From CAZEQK01 sp964514395 (lineage in GTDB: Bacteria > Bacillota > Bacilli > Tepidibacillales > Tepidibacillaceae), in contig CAZEQK010000055.1 in the NCBI GenBank assembly GCA_964514395.1, forward strand, positions 1-15,592: a stretch of 15,592 nucleotides of DNA, written 5' to 3'. A model generated the notes under the pieces. The model did no database searches. It saw nothing but the letters and a program-made list of their open reading frames with translations, and was not told the DNA's origin. The position numbers and the translations under genes were made by a program. Of this stretch, positions 1-7,498 are shown piece by piece (positions within the stretch are counted from its first letter, which is position 1; every line of letters begins with the position of its first letter).

Positions 1-4
1 GGTA

Positions 5-724
5 ATGAACTTCCAACAAATTCGACCACAAAAAATATATGAAAAAGTCGCAGAACAAATAAAAACAATGATTGAAAAGGGTGAGCTTAAGCCCGGGGAT
101 AAACTCCTTTCAGTAAAGGATTTAGCAGAGCAATTAAGTGTTGGAAGAAGTGCTGTAAGAGAGGCACTAAGTGCTTTACAAGCAATGGGTTTAATTGAAA
201 TGAAACAAGGAGAAGGTACCTTTGTTCAACAATTATCTTCTAAGGATTTATTAAATATCAATTATAGCTCTATGCTTATCGATATGAACCAACTAGAATC
301 ATTATTAGAGGTTAGAAAAATTATTGAATCTTCTTATGTCGAACTGGCAGCAAAAAGACGTGATTATGATGATTTAAAGCATTTACAAGATGCAATAAAA
401 ATGATGGAAAATGATTTACATTCTGATACACATGGCGAAGAGGCAGACTGGCTTTTTCATTATGCTATAGCTAAGGCTACTAAGAATGATATGCTTCTAT
501 ATATGATTGAGAATATTGCAGATTCCATGAAAAAGAATACCAAAGCTAATCGTATTATTCTTTTTGAAGAAGAGGGTACACCAGAAGTATTGCTTGAAGA
601 GCATCGAAACATATATCATGCAATTGAAAAAAAAGATGGTAACTTGGCTAAACAACTTCTCTATAATCATTTGCATCGGGTAGAGACACAAATCAAGGAA
701 ATAGTTGCTAAGAAAAACAAGTAG
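5..724 (+). CDS. lutR: GntR/FadR-family transcriptional regulator, probable L-lactate operon repressor LutR/LldR
   Basis: This 239-residue protein has the two-domain layout of FadR-subfamily GntR regulators. An N-terminal winged helix-turn-helix covers about residues 8-75, with the typical run of an amphipathic first helix, KPGDKL, LAEQLSVGRSAVREAL and a wing ending GEGTFV. A C-terminal all-helical FCD ligand domain covers about 95-228. Three histidines at roughly 152, 200 and 222 sit where FCD proteins bind a metal. It faces the lctP-lutABC genes, ends just before a terminator and converges on lutC. The context therefore points to the lactate-responsive repressor (LutR in Bacillus, LldR elsewhere). 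The family assignment is firm; the ligand and targets are inferred from neighbours. The ATG lies only four bases into the window, so the ribosome binding site and promoter cannot be seen. The usual PSxRELA motif is here LSVKDLA, a mild divergence. Confidence 0.88.
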   Translation: MNFQQIRPQKIYEKVAEQIKTMIEKGELKPGDKLLSVKDLAEQLSVGRSAVREALSALQAMGLIEMKQGEGTFVQQLSSKDLLNINYSSMLIDMNQLESLLEVRKIIESSYVELAAKRRDYDDLKHLQDAIKMMENDLHSDTHGEEADWLFHYAIAKATKNDMLLYMIENIADSMKKNTKANRIILFEEEGTPEVLLEEHRNIYHAIEKKDGNLAKQLLYNHLHRVETQIKEIVAKKNK

Positions 725-760
725 AAGAACTGAGTTCATCAATAAACTCAGTTCTTTTTT
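725..760 (+). terminator. Rho-independent terminator after lutR
   Basis: A perfect 12-bp stem (AAGAACTGAGTT at 725-736 and AACTCAGTTCTT at 745-756) with an 8-base loop runs into six Ts at 755-760. It begins immediately after the lutR stop codon. On the minus strand the same hairpin lies just past the lutC stop, but there it is followed by CTAC instead of a T-run. It is therefore a good terminator for lutR and at best a weak one for the opposing lut operon. Confidence 0.9.
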
Positions 761-778
761 CTGTATCGTGAAAATTTT

Positions 779-1471
779 TTAGAAGTCTAAGAGAATCACA
801 TAAACAATTCCTGGTCCATGGACACCAATACTTAGGCTATTTTCAATATCAGCACTTCGACTTGGACCAGTAATAAAATTGATAAGAGAAGGAAGTCCTT
901 CTTTTTTATGTCTATCATATATATGCTTGAGCGCACTAGTAATCCGTGGTTTTATATCTTTGCTTCTCAAAACTGTTGCAAAAACCCTTGGAAGAAGACT
1001 GACACTCCTTCCCATATTTCCTTGATTATATAAAAGAATGGAGCCAGTTTCTGCTAATCCCAAATCTGCATAGGTAAAGCCAATATCAGCCTGCTCTGCA
1101 AAGTCGATTAATTCTTTTTTATCTAAAGATTTATCCCATACTTTTGTCATGATACCTTTATTTATTAAAGCCTGTTCTATCTTTAACCCTTCTATTCTAC
1201 TATCCTTCCATAAAACTGCTGTTTTTACTTTCTCTTTTGATACCAATTCATTTAAAACAGTTACTAATTCATCTTCATTAACCACACGAACCACATTTCC
1301 TGTTAAAGAAGTAAGATTTTCTGTAAACATATGAATGTGATCTTCTTGAGAAAAACCTTTATATAAGTGATCCCAAGGGTTATTATCATATTTTATAGGT
1401 TTTACACCATGGCGACGTTCTCTTCCTAATTGCTTTGCAATATGATTAAGAAATTCTTCTTTCGTTGCCAT
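779..1471 (-). CDS. lutC: Lactate utilization protein C (LUD domain)
   Basis: LutC is the third subunit of the LutABC complex, which oxidises L-lactate to pyruvate in the cytoplasm. The 230-residue product is a single LUD (DUF162) domain with the family signatures FTYADLGLAETGSILL, then SLLPRVFATVL and a C-terminal ITGPSRSADIE, GVHGP and VILLDF. These resemble the LUD part of LutB. An upstream in-frame extension of 10 codons exists, but the ATG at 1471 is preferred: GGAGAG lies about 10 bases upstream and the ATG overlaps the lutB TAA by one base (TAATG), indicating translational coupling. The length matches the family (about 230-240). It is the last gene of the lctP-lutABC series and converges with lutR. 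No anomaly seen. Confidence 0.92.
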   Translation of the reverse strand: MATKEEFLNHIAKQLGRERRHGVKPIKYDNNPWDHLYKGFSQEDHIHMFTENLTSLTGNVVRVVNEDELVTVLNELVSKEKVKTAVLWKDSRIEGLKIEQALINKGIMTKVWDKSLDKKELIDFAEQADIGFTYADLGLAETGSILLYNQGNMGRSVSLLPRVFATVLRSKDIKPRITSALKHIYDRHKKEGLPSLINFITGPSRSADIENSLSIGVHGPGIVYVILLDF

Positions 1472-2880
1472 TATTCCTTCTCTCCTTCCTGATCCCACCA
1501 TTGACGGAATGATTGTTTTGGAGGTTTAGGTAAATCCTTTACTTTTGTCCATTTCCCTAATAAACCAGGTGCCTTTTTAATAGAATCACCTTCAACAAAT
1601 GGTTTAAGTGCCTTATCCACAGCATTAATACCAAATTTATAAATACTTGGATTACCAGTGACCCAACCAAATGTCTGGAATGCTTTCTTTTCTATCCAAG
1701 AGGCATTCCCTGTTTCTACTACATCACGACGTAGCTTTACAAGGTACTTATCTAGTGGGATTCTAACAGGACATGTCTCTGAGCAAGCTCCACAAACGGA
1801 ACATGCATAAGGCAGTTCCTTCCACTTTTCCAGACCCTCTAATAAGGGTGTTAACACAGAACCGATTGGGCCAGGATATACGGAGCCATATGCATGGCCA
1901 CCAATATGGCGATATACAGGGCAATGGTTTAAACAAGCCCCACACCGAATACAATTTAGTGTATTTTGATATTCTGTACCTATAATGCTTGATCGCCCGT
2001 TATCAAGAATTACAATATGTAGTTCATCTGGCCCATCAATATCATCATCTCTTTTCGGGCCTGTAAAACCAGTTAAATATGAGGTTATTTTTTGCCCTGT
2101 TGCCGAACGAGGAAGCAGAGAAATAACGGTATCCAAATCCTCCCAGCTTGGCACGATTCGCTCCATTCCCATGGTAACCACGTGTGTTTTAGGCAAGGTA
2201 GTTGTCATTCTTGCATTTCCTTCATTTGTCACTAACACAAAGGAACCAGACTCTGCAATAGCAAAATTTGCCCCTGTAACTCCTATATCTGCTTTTAAAA
2301 ATTTTTGACGCAATACTTTTCTAGCGAATTGTGCCAATTCTCCTGGATCAGCAGGTAGCTTTTCCCCAGCAACATGAGAAAATAAATCAGCCACCTGCTC
2401 TTTTGTTTTGTGTATCGCCGGAACAATAATATGTGAAGGTTTTTCTTTTGCTAATTGGATAATATATTCCCCTAGGTCACTTTCTACGACCTCCAAACCC
2501 ATTTCTTCTAACGCGTGATTAAGCCCAATTTCTTCAGAAACCATCGATTTGGATTTCACAAAGTTTTTTGCCTTTTTTTCGATTGCTAATTTTTTAATAT
2601 AATCGACTGCTTCATATTGATCCTTTGCAAAGAATACCTTTGCACCTTGTTTTTCAGCATTTTCCGCAAATTGCTCTAAATAACTATCAAGATTCTCAAT
2701 CGTGTGAGCTCTAATTTTCTCTGCTCTCACACGCCAATCTTCCCAATTACCTAAACGTTCACTTTCTCTTTTCTTTCCTTCTCTGAGAGATTCTTGTGAT
2801 TTTTTTAATGCTTGCTGTAAAAATTCATCTTTTAAAGCCTTATCAACTCGTTCAAAAAAATCAGTATGGTGGTTACTCAT
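1471..2880 (-). CDS. lutB: Lactate utilization iron-sulfur protein LutB
   Basis: LutB is the iron-sulfur subunit of the LutABC lactate-oxidising complex. In the 469-residue form the LUD domain fills about residues 60-300, with the conserved KSKSMVSEEIGLNHALE, GVTGANFAIAESGS and TALTGP-like segments. A bacterial ferredoxin-like region follows with two 4Fe-4S motifs. Their cysteines are at about 310, 313, 316 and 320 (CIRCGACLNHCP) and 360, 363, 366 and 370 (CSVCGACSETCP). The C-terminal tail ends near FRQWW, as in LutB relatives. The ATG at 2880 overlaps the lutA stop as ATGA. A GTG four codons upstream is possible but less likely. Its only nearby Shine-Dalgarno (GAAGGG, about 11 bases upstream) is moderate, so translation probably depends on coupling to lutA. 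Both ends of the gene overlap neighbours, the usual layout for subunits made together. Confidence 0.95.
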   Translation of the reverse strand: MSNHHTDFFERVDKALKDEFLQQALKKSQESLREGKKRESERLGNWEDWRVRAEKIRAHTIENLDSYLEQFAENAEKQGAKVFFAKDQYEAVDYIKKLAIEKKAKNFVKSKSMVSEEIGLNHALEEMGLEVVESDLGEYIIQLAKEKPSHIIVPAIHKTKEQVADLFSHVAGEKLPADPGELAQFARKVLRQKFLKADIGVTGANFAIAESGSFVLVTNEGNARMTTTLPKTHVVTMGMERIVPSWEDLDTVISLLPRSATGQKITSYLTGFTGPKRDDDIDGPDELHIVILDNGRSSIIGTEYQNTLNCIRCGACLNHCPVYRHIGGHAYGSVYPGPIGSVLTPLLEGLEKWKELPYACSVCGACSETCPVRIPLDKYLVKLRRDVVETGNASWIEKKAFQTFGWVTGNPSIYKFGINAVDKALKPFVEGDSIKKAPGLLGKWTKVKDLPKPPKQSFRQWWDQEGEKE

Positions 2881-3608
2881 ATCAGACCACACCCTTCTGC
2901 TAGTACTTCTGCAACGTGCATTGTTCTGACATTTTGTCCATTTCTATTCATGCGACCCTGTATATTCATAAGGCATGCCATATCAGAACCTACTAAAATA
3001 TCAGCACCTGTTTCTTCGATATGCTCTGTTTTTTCTTGAACCATTGCCATTGAGATTTCTGGCATTTTTACAGAAAAAGTTCCACCAAAACCACAGCAAT
3101 CACCTTTATATGGAAGCTCAATGAACTCAAGCCCTTTTATATTGGATAATAATTGAATGGGCTCATCTACAACCTTTAATTCCCTTGTCATATGGCAAGA
3201 ATGATGATAGGTTACCTTTACGTTTAATTCCGCTTCAAGATTGGTAATTTTTAGTACCTTAACGATAAATTCAGAGAATTCAAAGGTTCTTCTTGCTAAA
3301 TCTTTAGCCATTTCCTGCCACTCTGGGTCATCTTCAAATAGCTCAATATAGGTTTCTCTTATCATGGCAGCACATGAGCCAGATAAGAATATGACATGCT
3401 CACTATTTTTAAAAACCTCTATTAGGTGCTTTGCTGAACGCTTTGTTTCTTCAAAATAACCACTATTATACCCTGGTTGTCCACAGCAAGTTTGATCTTT
3501 TGGAAAATCAAGTTCAACCCCTAGTTTGTGTAATACTTTTACGGCACTTTTCCCTATATTGGCATACATGGCATCAGCAATACAGGTAATAAATAATGAT
3601 GCTTTCAT
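2877..3608 (-). CDS. lutA: Lactate utilization protein A (CCG-domain cysteine-rich subunit)
   Basis: LutA is the cysteine-rich subunit of the lactate oxidation complex and resembles the GlcF/heterodisulfide reductase B cysteine-rich proteins. The 243-residue sequence carries two CCG domains. The first has C9, the CCGQPGYNSG motif at 41-50 and C79 in SGSC. The second has C138 in HHSCH, the CCGFGGTFSVK motif at 171-181 and C212. These cysteines are the expected ligands of the unusual iron-sulfur clusters of this family. The ATG at 3608 is preceded by GAAAGGAG about 9 bases upstream, a strong ribosome binding site. It overlaps lutB by four bases. The hairpin at 3664-3687 separates it from lctP, so it is the first gene of a tightly coupled lutABC block. 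Confidence 0.94.
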   Translation of the reverse strand: MKASLFITCIADAMYANIGKSAVKVLHKLGVELDFPKDQTCCGQPGYNSGYFEETKRSAKHLIEVFKNSEHVIFLSGSCAAMIRETYIELFEDDPEWQEMAKDLARRTFEFSEFIVKVLKITNLEAELNVKVTYHHSCHMTRELKVVDEPIQLLSNIKGLEFIELPYKGDCCGFGGTFSVKMPEISMAMVQEKTEHIEETGADILVGSDMACLMNIQGRMNRNGQNVRTMHVAEVLAEGCGLI

Positions 3609-3663
3609 TCACCAAGACTCCTTTCTAAGCCCTTTATCTTTTTAAAAAATGATAGTAAAATTC

Positions 3664-3687
3664 GGCATTCTCCTTATGGAGAATGCC
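3664..3687 (-). terminator. Hairpin between lctP and lutA, possible partial terminator
   Basis: GGCATTCTCC (3664-3673) and GGAGAATGCC (3678-3687) form a perfect 10-bp stem with a four-base loop. Read on the minus strand, in the direction of transcription, it is followed by GAATTTTAC. That U-run is short and interrupted, so termination is probably incomplete. It sits 40 bases past the lctP stop and 56 bases before lutA. A role in lowering lutABC output relative to lctP, or in stabilising the upstream mRNA, is inference. Confidence 0.6.
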
Positions 3688-3726
3688 TACATTCCTTTTG
3701 TACAAATATTTGGTTATTACTTTAAT

Positions 3727-5313
3727 TTATATAAAGAATACCATGATAAATCCAACTAGCCCTACCATTAAACCATAGAAAATAGCCGGACCTAAGGTTT
3801 TTCTAATAATATCTCCTTCTTTACCTGCTAATCCAACAACGGCTGAAGCAGCAACAACATTATGCACACAAATCATATTTCCTGCTGCACCACCAATAAT
3901 TTGTTGAGCTAATACAAGATTCGTATTAAGACCCGTTTGCATGGCAACCTCATATTGAATGGGTGAAAAGGTAAGGGTAGATACTGTTGCGCTACCTGCG
4001 ATAAATGCACCAAGCTCACCTAAAAATGGAGCAATAAACAACCACATTGAACCAAATGTTGAAGCTAGAGAATGGGCAATATAGGTTGGCATACTCACTA
4101 AGTCATTAGTATTCATACCAGAGTTAGAAAAAATTTGTACTAAGGCTAATGTTGGCAATAATGCTAAAGCTGCACCCTCTACTTGTTTTAAAGATTCTAT
4201 GGAAGCATCCTTAAATTGTTTAAAAGATTTACGTTGAATAATGATTGCAATTAATGCAGCCAGGATTAAGATAGTACCTGGTGAGTATAATATTTGCCAC
4301 TTTGAAGTAATCCCCTGTATTCCAAATATATTTTTCCAACTGAAATCTATCGCTTTTAAAGAAAATGTTTTAATCGCAGGGATAATACGTGTTAATAATA
4401 GAAGAGCTACTACGACTAAATATGGACTCCATGCCAAAAATAAGCTCATCTCTGACTTTTCTTTATTTTCTTTAAAACCCTCTGCTTCAGCTCCACGCCA
4501 TACTTCTTTTGGTAGCAAGAAGCCTTTTTTAGCGGTTATAGCAGCAACGACAAGGCCAGTTAATGAAGCAAGTATTGAAACAAATTCATGCCCAAATAAT
4601 GCCGCATATATTGCCGCTGAAATGGTGTAAGTAAAGCCAACAAGTAGCGTCCATGGTAACATTTTGAATGCTTCTTTAAAAGATTTATTTTTACCAAAAA
4701 ATTTTGTCAAGACTAAAACAAGAATAAAAGGAATGAATGAGCCAACAAATAATTCAATACTTGTTATGTTTCTTGCTATTTGATGAAATAATTGAATGCC
4801 TGCACCATTAATATTCCCTAAACCAACTTGCACTGGAGTTCCTACAGCCCCAAAGGAAACTGAAGTACTATCAGCAATCAATGATACAACTGCTGCTGAC
4901 ATTGGAGTAAAACCAAGGGCTACTAACAATGGGCCAGCCACTGCTGCAGGTGTTCCGAATCCTGCTGCACCTTCAATTAATGCTCCAAATAAAAAAGCTA
5001 CAATAACAGTTTGTACACGCATATCAGGCGAAATACTTCTAAATCCTTGATTAATTCGAGTCACAGCCCCTGTATGACGCAAGGTGTTTAATAAAACAAT
5101 AGCACCAAACAATATTAATAGAATGGTTAATGCTTTATGAAAACCTTGAAAAGCAGAAGCGAAAATTACATTTCCATCCATTCCCCAAACAAAATAGGCT
5201 AAAACCGTTAAAATAATTGCACTAAACAGCATGCCTCGCTTCGCTGGCATACGTAAAAGTACTAAGAAAATAAAAGGTCCTAGAATTGCTGATAATGCCG
5301 TTAATATTTCCAT
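3727..5313 (-). CDS. lctP: L-lactate permease, LctP/LutP family
   Basis: This 528-residue integral membrane protein belongs to the lactate permease family (LctP, TC 2.A.14), which takes up L-lactate with protons and often glycolate too. It is almost entirely hydrophobic helices, roughly 12-14, with family-typical segments such as GALIEGAAGFGTPAAVAGPLL, SVSFGAVGTPVQVGL, FLGELGAFIAGSATVS and the C-terminal AGNMICVHNVVAASAVVG. The reading frame is open upstream to 5442, but the ATG at 5313 (MEILTALSAI) is chosen. It has AGGGGGAG about 6 bases upstream, starts directly at the first membrane helix, and the upstream extension is polar and overlaps the cre box. It is first in the series with lutABC, so import and oxidation are probably co-regulated. 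A hairpin follows the gene. Confidence 0.92.
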   Translation of the reverse strand: MEILTALSAILGPFIFLVLLRMPAKRGMLFSAIILTVLAYFVWGMDGNVIFASAFQGFHKALTILLILFGAIVLLNTLRHTGAVTRINQGFRSISPDMRVQTVIVAFLFGALIEGAAGFGTPAAVAGPLLVALGFTPMSAAVVSLIADSTSVSFGAVGTPVQVGLGNINGAGIQLFHQIARNITSIELFVGSFIPFILVLVLTKFFGKNKSFKEAFKMLPWTLLVGFTYTISAAIYAALFGHEFVSILASLTGLVVAAITAKKGFLLPKEVWRGAEAEGFKENKEKSEMSLFLAWSPYLVVVALLLLTRIIPAIKTFSLKAIDFSWKNIFGIQGITSKWQILYSPGTILILAALIAIIIQRKSFKQFKDASIESLKQVEGAALALLPTLALVQIFSNSGMNTNDLVSMPTYIAHSLASTFGSMWLFIAPFLGELGAFIAGSATVSTLTFSPIQYEVAMQTGLNTNLVLAQQIIGGAAGNMICVHNVVAASAVVGLAGKEGDIIRKTLGPAIFYGLMVGLVGFIMVFFI

Positions 5314-5346
5314 AATTACTCCCCCTAATTTTGTAGAATTCCCCAT

Positions 5347-5378
5347 AACCATTATTGAAATCGTTTTCAATAATGGTT
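5347..5378. repeat. 14-bp perfect inverted repeat in the lctP leader
   Basis: AACCATTATTGAAA (5347-5360) and TTTCAATAATGGTT (5365-5378) are perfect complements around a four-base centre. The repeat lies 34-65 bases upstream of the lctP ATG. It contains the cre box in its core but extends nine bases beyond it on each side, so it is more symmetric than CcpA binding needs. Neither strand has a following T-run, so it is not an ordinary terminator. Confidence 0.85.
5356..5369. promoter_or_regulatory. CcpA catabolite-response element (cre) upstream of lctP
   Basis: TGAAATCGTTTTCA matches the Bacillus cre consensus TGWNANCGNTNWCA at every defined position. It lies 43-56 bases upstream of the lctP start codon and about 17 bases downstream of a TATAAT on the minus strand. 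A bound CcpA would therefore block transcription at or just after initiation. Catabolite repression of lactate utilization genes by glucose is established in Bacillus. Binding here is inferred from the match. Confidence 0.82.
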
Positions 5379-5385
5379 TGTATTG

Positions 5386-5391
5386 ATTATA
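5386..5391 (-). promoter_or_regulatory. Putative -10 element of the lctP promoter
   Basis: A perfect TATAAT (minus strand) lies 73-78 bases upstream of the lctP ATG and just upstream of the cre box. At the expected 16-18 base spacing the -35 region shows only AGATCT/AAGATC-like sequence, a poor match to TTGACA. The promoter may therefore be weak or may use another element. Position relative to the cre box is the main support. Confidence 0.4.
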
Positions 5392-5476
5392 CTGTGACAT
5401 GGTTATCAGATCTTTAAAGGAAAAAACATGTAACTTAATCATTGTCTGAAAGTACTATTTTTAAATATTGATAAGG

Positions 5477-5487
5477 TCATCTGATTA
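5477..5487. promoter_or_regulatory. Possible LutR operator upstream of lctP
   Basis: TCATC-T-GATTA differs by one base from the TCATC-N-GATGA palindrome that I recall being reported for B. subtilis LutR. It lies about 165 bases upstream of the lctP ATG. A weaker version (TTATC-A-GATCT, 5403-5413) lies near the putative -35 region. The 315 bases between lctP and the glcF remnant otherwise hold only the cre repeat, the -10 element and A/T-rich DNA, including a run of Ts near 5558-5567. Confidence 0.35.
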
Positions 5488-5628
5488 TCTGTTCACCAGT
5501 ATATACTATATTAAAACATGAAATTATGTGAATAATCAATAATTTTTTGAAAAAATTTTTTTTTTGTATTTTTTAACGTAATAATTCATTATTGATACAC
5601 TTAAAAACTTATATTTCAATTGATTCTT

Positions 5629-6345
5629 TTAGGGCTTCGTATCCTTTACCTTCTTCACAAAATCTTTTGCTCTTTGACTCCATCCTAGGTCATCTACTAA
5701 TAGTTGACCATACTCTTTTAGCATGGCTCCACATCCACCCTGATTATTAATTAAGTAATCTGCATAAGTAGATTCTAGCATCTCAATATTTCTTTTTGCC
5801 AGTTTCTTTGCATCATCTTTTCCCCCCGCATGTACATGAATTGCACCACAACATGTTTTGGTTTCAGGTACAATCACTCTATAACCAACTGCCTTTAACA
5901 ATTTCATGGTATTGTTTCGTGAAACAAGGTATCCTGAATGCATCCTGTAAAAAAGGCTATTGTGCTGTTATGTTTATCATTTATTAATGTTGGTTCAACT
6001 ACCCTAGGTAATTCAAGTTTCAAAGAAGGCACTTCAGGTAAAATATTTTCAAATGTATCCATATGCCAAGGCATTATTTTCAAAATTCCGGATTTACGAG
6101 TAAGCTTTTGTATTCCTGTTTTCTGATATAGATGAATTCCGCTTCTTAGCCATCTCATTTTTTGGGATTAGGCAATAAGTGTTTCATAAAGGCATATCGA
6201 ATAACTCTTACAGGAAGTGTATATTTCGTTTCTGAACTGATCACGTCCTTTGCTTGCTCTAATATATGCCCATATTGAACTCCAGATGGACATGTGCCTC
6301 ACAAACCAGGAAAGATCCTGATACAAAAATACAACTTTAAGGGAA
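5629..6345 (-). pseudogene. glcF: Decayed fragment of glycolate oxidase iron-sulfur subunit (GlcF type)
   Basis: Three successive frames together spell the middle of a GlcF protein. First (about 6164-6296) comes a stretch with VCEA then TCPSGVQYGHILEQAKD, the second 4Fe-4S region. Next (about 5915-6158) is MRWLRSGIHLYQKTG through AFFTGCIQDTLFHET. Last (5629-5910) is NNTMKLLKAVGYRV, the CCG motif KTCCGAIHVHAGG and NNQGGCGAMLKEYG. Frame breaks fall near 6291-6300, in the T-run 6158-6163 and near 5911-5914. The last two can each be restored by adding one base to a homopolymer. The N-terminal part, including the first cluster, is missing. The protein stops about 120 residues early, so the second CCG domain is lost. 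No glcD is present beside it. It is a remnant, not an active enzyme. The exact left and right limits are approximate. Confidence 0.85.
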
Positions 6346-6356
6346 TCTATTTTTTT

Positions 6357-7448
6357 CTATAACCCTTTTAATCTCTCATCTAACATCTGAAAAGCTTTTT
6401 TTATTAATTCTTTAGGTGCGTTTTCATATCGGTCCCCGATACTTACTTCATAATAACAGGCTGTTTTGCTAATTTCTCTAATATTACCTGTAAGCCCAAT
6501 ACCTGTTTCCTCATAAATTGATATGAAAATAGGTTCAAGCTTTTCTTTTGGAAGTTCAACATGTACGTGAAACATATTTGATACAGGAACCGAAGGTTTT
6601 GTTGAAACGGCATAGCAATGATTATAATATCCTGCAAGCTCTTTTGTTTCTTCATAATACTGTTCCATTTTATTTATCCGCTGTTCAAAATAATAATCAG
6701 AACTAACGATATAAGGATATAAGCTTATCAAATCCCCACCGTGTCGCCTTTTCCAAATCTTTGATTCCGCAGTAAATGCTTCATCCCCAGCAAGAATGGC
6801 TCCGGCAATCCCACCAATTCCTTTGTAAAAGGAGACATAAACACTATCAAAAAGACTACAAATCTCAGAAGCGGACCTATGATAATATGAAAGTATTTCA
6901 AAAAACCTAGCACCATCAAGATGTAGCTTGATACCCTGCTCATGGCAATACTCCGAAATAGCTTCAAGCGTTTCATAATCTGGTAATTGACCACCAATTT
7001 CACGTTGAGGTAATTCAAGCAGTAAACATGCAATATCCTCTTTGATGTTCTTTACATCTTCTAATTCAATCAAGCTATCTTTACCCGCAAGTAAAATAGG
7101 CTCTATATGGTGAAGCTCTTTTAAACCATCTTTTTCATGAATCTCTAGATGACACAAAGGATGATAGGCTACTTTTTTCAAGCCTGTTTTATCACTCCAA
7201 ATTCTTAAAGCGATTTGCTGAGCCATGGTTCCACTAGGGAAAAATACTGCAGTTTCTTTACCCAAATACTTCGCCATTTTATCTTGAAAATCTTCAATCA
7301 TCTTACCTGAACCATAAATATCACTTTCTAGTTCCCCATTAATATCTTTAAATGCCTCTTTTAAGGTTTGCATATCTCTTTTACCATGACCAACCAGTGG
7401 ATAAGTGGATTGTTTAAATGCTTCTGACAATAGATTATTGTGGCTCAT
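6357..7448 (-). CDS. PLP-dependent threonine aldolase / beta-eliminating lyase family protein
   Basis: This 363-residue cytoplasmic enzyme has the fold-type I PLP aldolase pattern of the threonine aldolase/beta-eliminating lyase family. Visible are an N-terminal DIYGSG segment (43-48), the phosphate-binding-loop FPSGT (70-74), a Q/GG region (QREIGGQLP, 148-156), the HLDGAR motif (176-181) whose Asp contacts the PLP ring, and the Schiff-base lysine K209 in VSFYKGIGG. Low-specificity threonine aldolases of the LtaE type cleave L-threonine to glycine and acetaldehyde. This protein is diverged from them (YKGIGG in place of the usual SKGLGAP-like motif), so the substrate is uncertain. The ATG is preceded by AAGGGAG about 7 bases upstream. 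It lies 50 bases downstream of the ABC exporter genes with no terminator visible between, so it may be co-transcribed with them. No functional link is obvious. Confidence 0.85.
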   Translation of the reverse strand: MSHNNLLSEAFKQSTYPLVGHGKRDMQTLKEAFKDINGELESDIYGSGKMIEDFQDKMAKYLGKETAVFFPSGTMAQQIALRIWSDKTGLKKVAYHPLCHLEIHEKDGLKELHHIEPILLAGKDSLIELEDVKNIKEDIACLLLELPQREIGGQLPDYETLEAISEYCHEQGIKLHLDGARFFEILSYYHRSASEICSLFDSVYVSFYKGIGGIAGAILAGDEAFTAESKIWKRRHGGDLISLYPYIVSSDYYFEQRINKMEQYYEETKELAGYYNHCYAVSTKPSVPVSNMFHVHVELPKEKLEPIFISIYEETGIGLTGNIREISKTACYYEVSIGDRYENAPKELIKKAFQMLDERLKGL

Positions 7449-7498
7449 ATTCTACTCCCTTCCAATCGATGATTTTGTGGCAGATTATAAAAAAATTC

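Noticed and set aside
1472..1501. Ten-codon N-terminal extension of lutC
   Set aside because: The ATG at 1471 has a good ribosome binding site and overlaps the lutB stop; the extension has no matching start signal and would overlap lutB further.
1763..2308. Short open frames overlapping lutB on both strands
   Set aside because: Shadows of the lutB coding sequence; no start signals or family features.
2881..2892. GTG start of lutB four codons upstream of the ATG
   Set aside because: The ATG at 2880 overlaps the lutA stop as ATGA, the usual coupled arrangement.
4241..5050. Open frames of 129 and 84 residues on the plus strand inside lctP
   Set aside because: They are antisense to a well-conserved permease gene, lack ribosome binding sites and give no recognisable protein.
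5347..5378. Inverted repeat as a Rho-independent terminator
   Set aside because: Neither strand has a T-run after the stem, and the core is a full cre match in promoter position.
5314..5442. 43-residue N-terminal extension of lctP
   Set aside because: It is polar, unlike LctP N-termini, covers the cre box and -10 element, and the ATG at 5313 has a strong ribosome binding site.
5540..5580. A/T-rich run near the glcF remnant as a terminator
   Set aside because: There are long A and T runs but no GC-containing stem.
6443..7033. Minus-strand frames inside the lyase gene
   Set aside because: They lie in another frame of a gene with intact PLP motifs and have no start signals.
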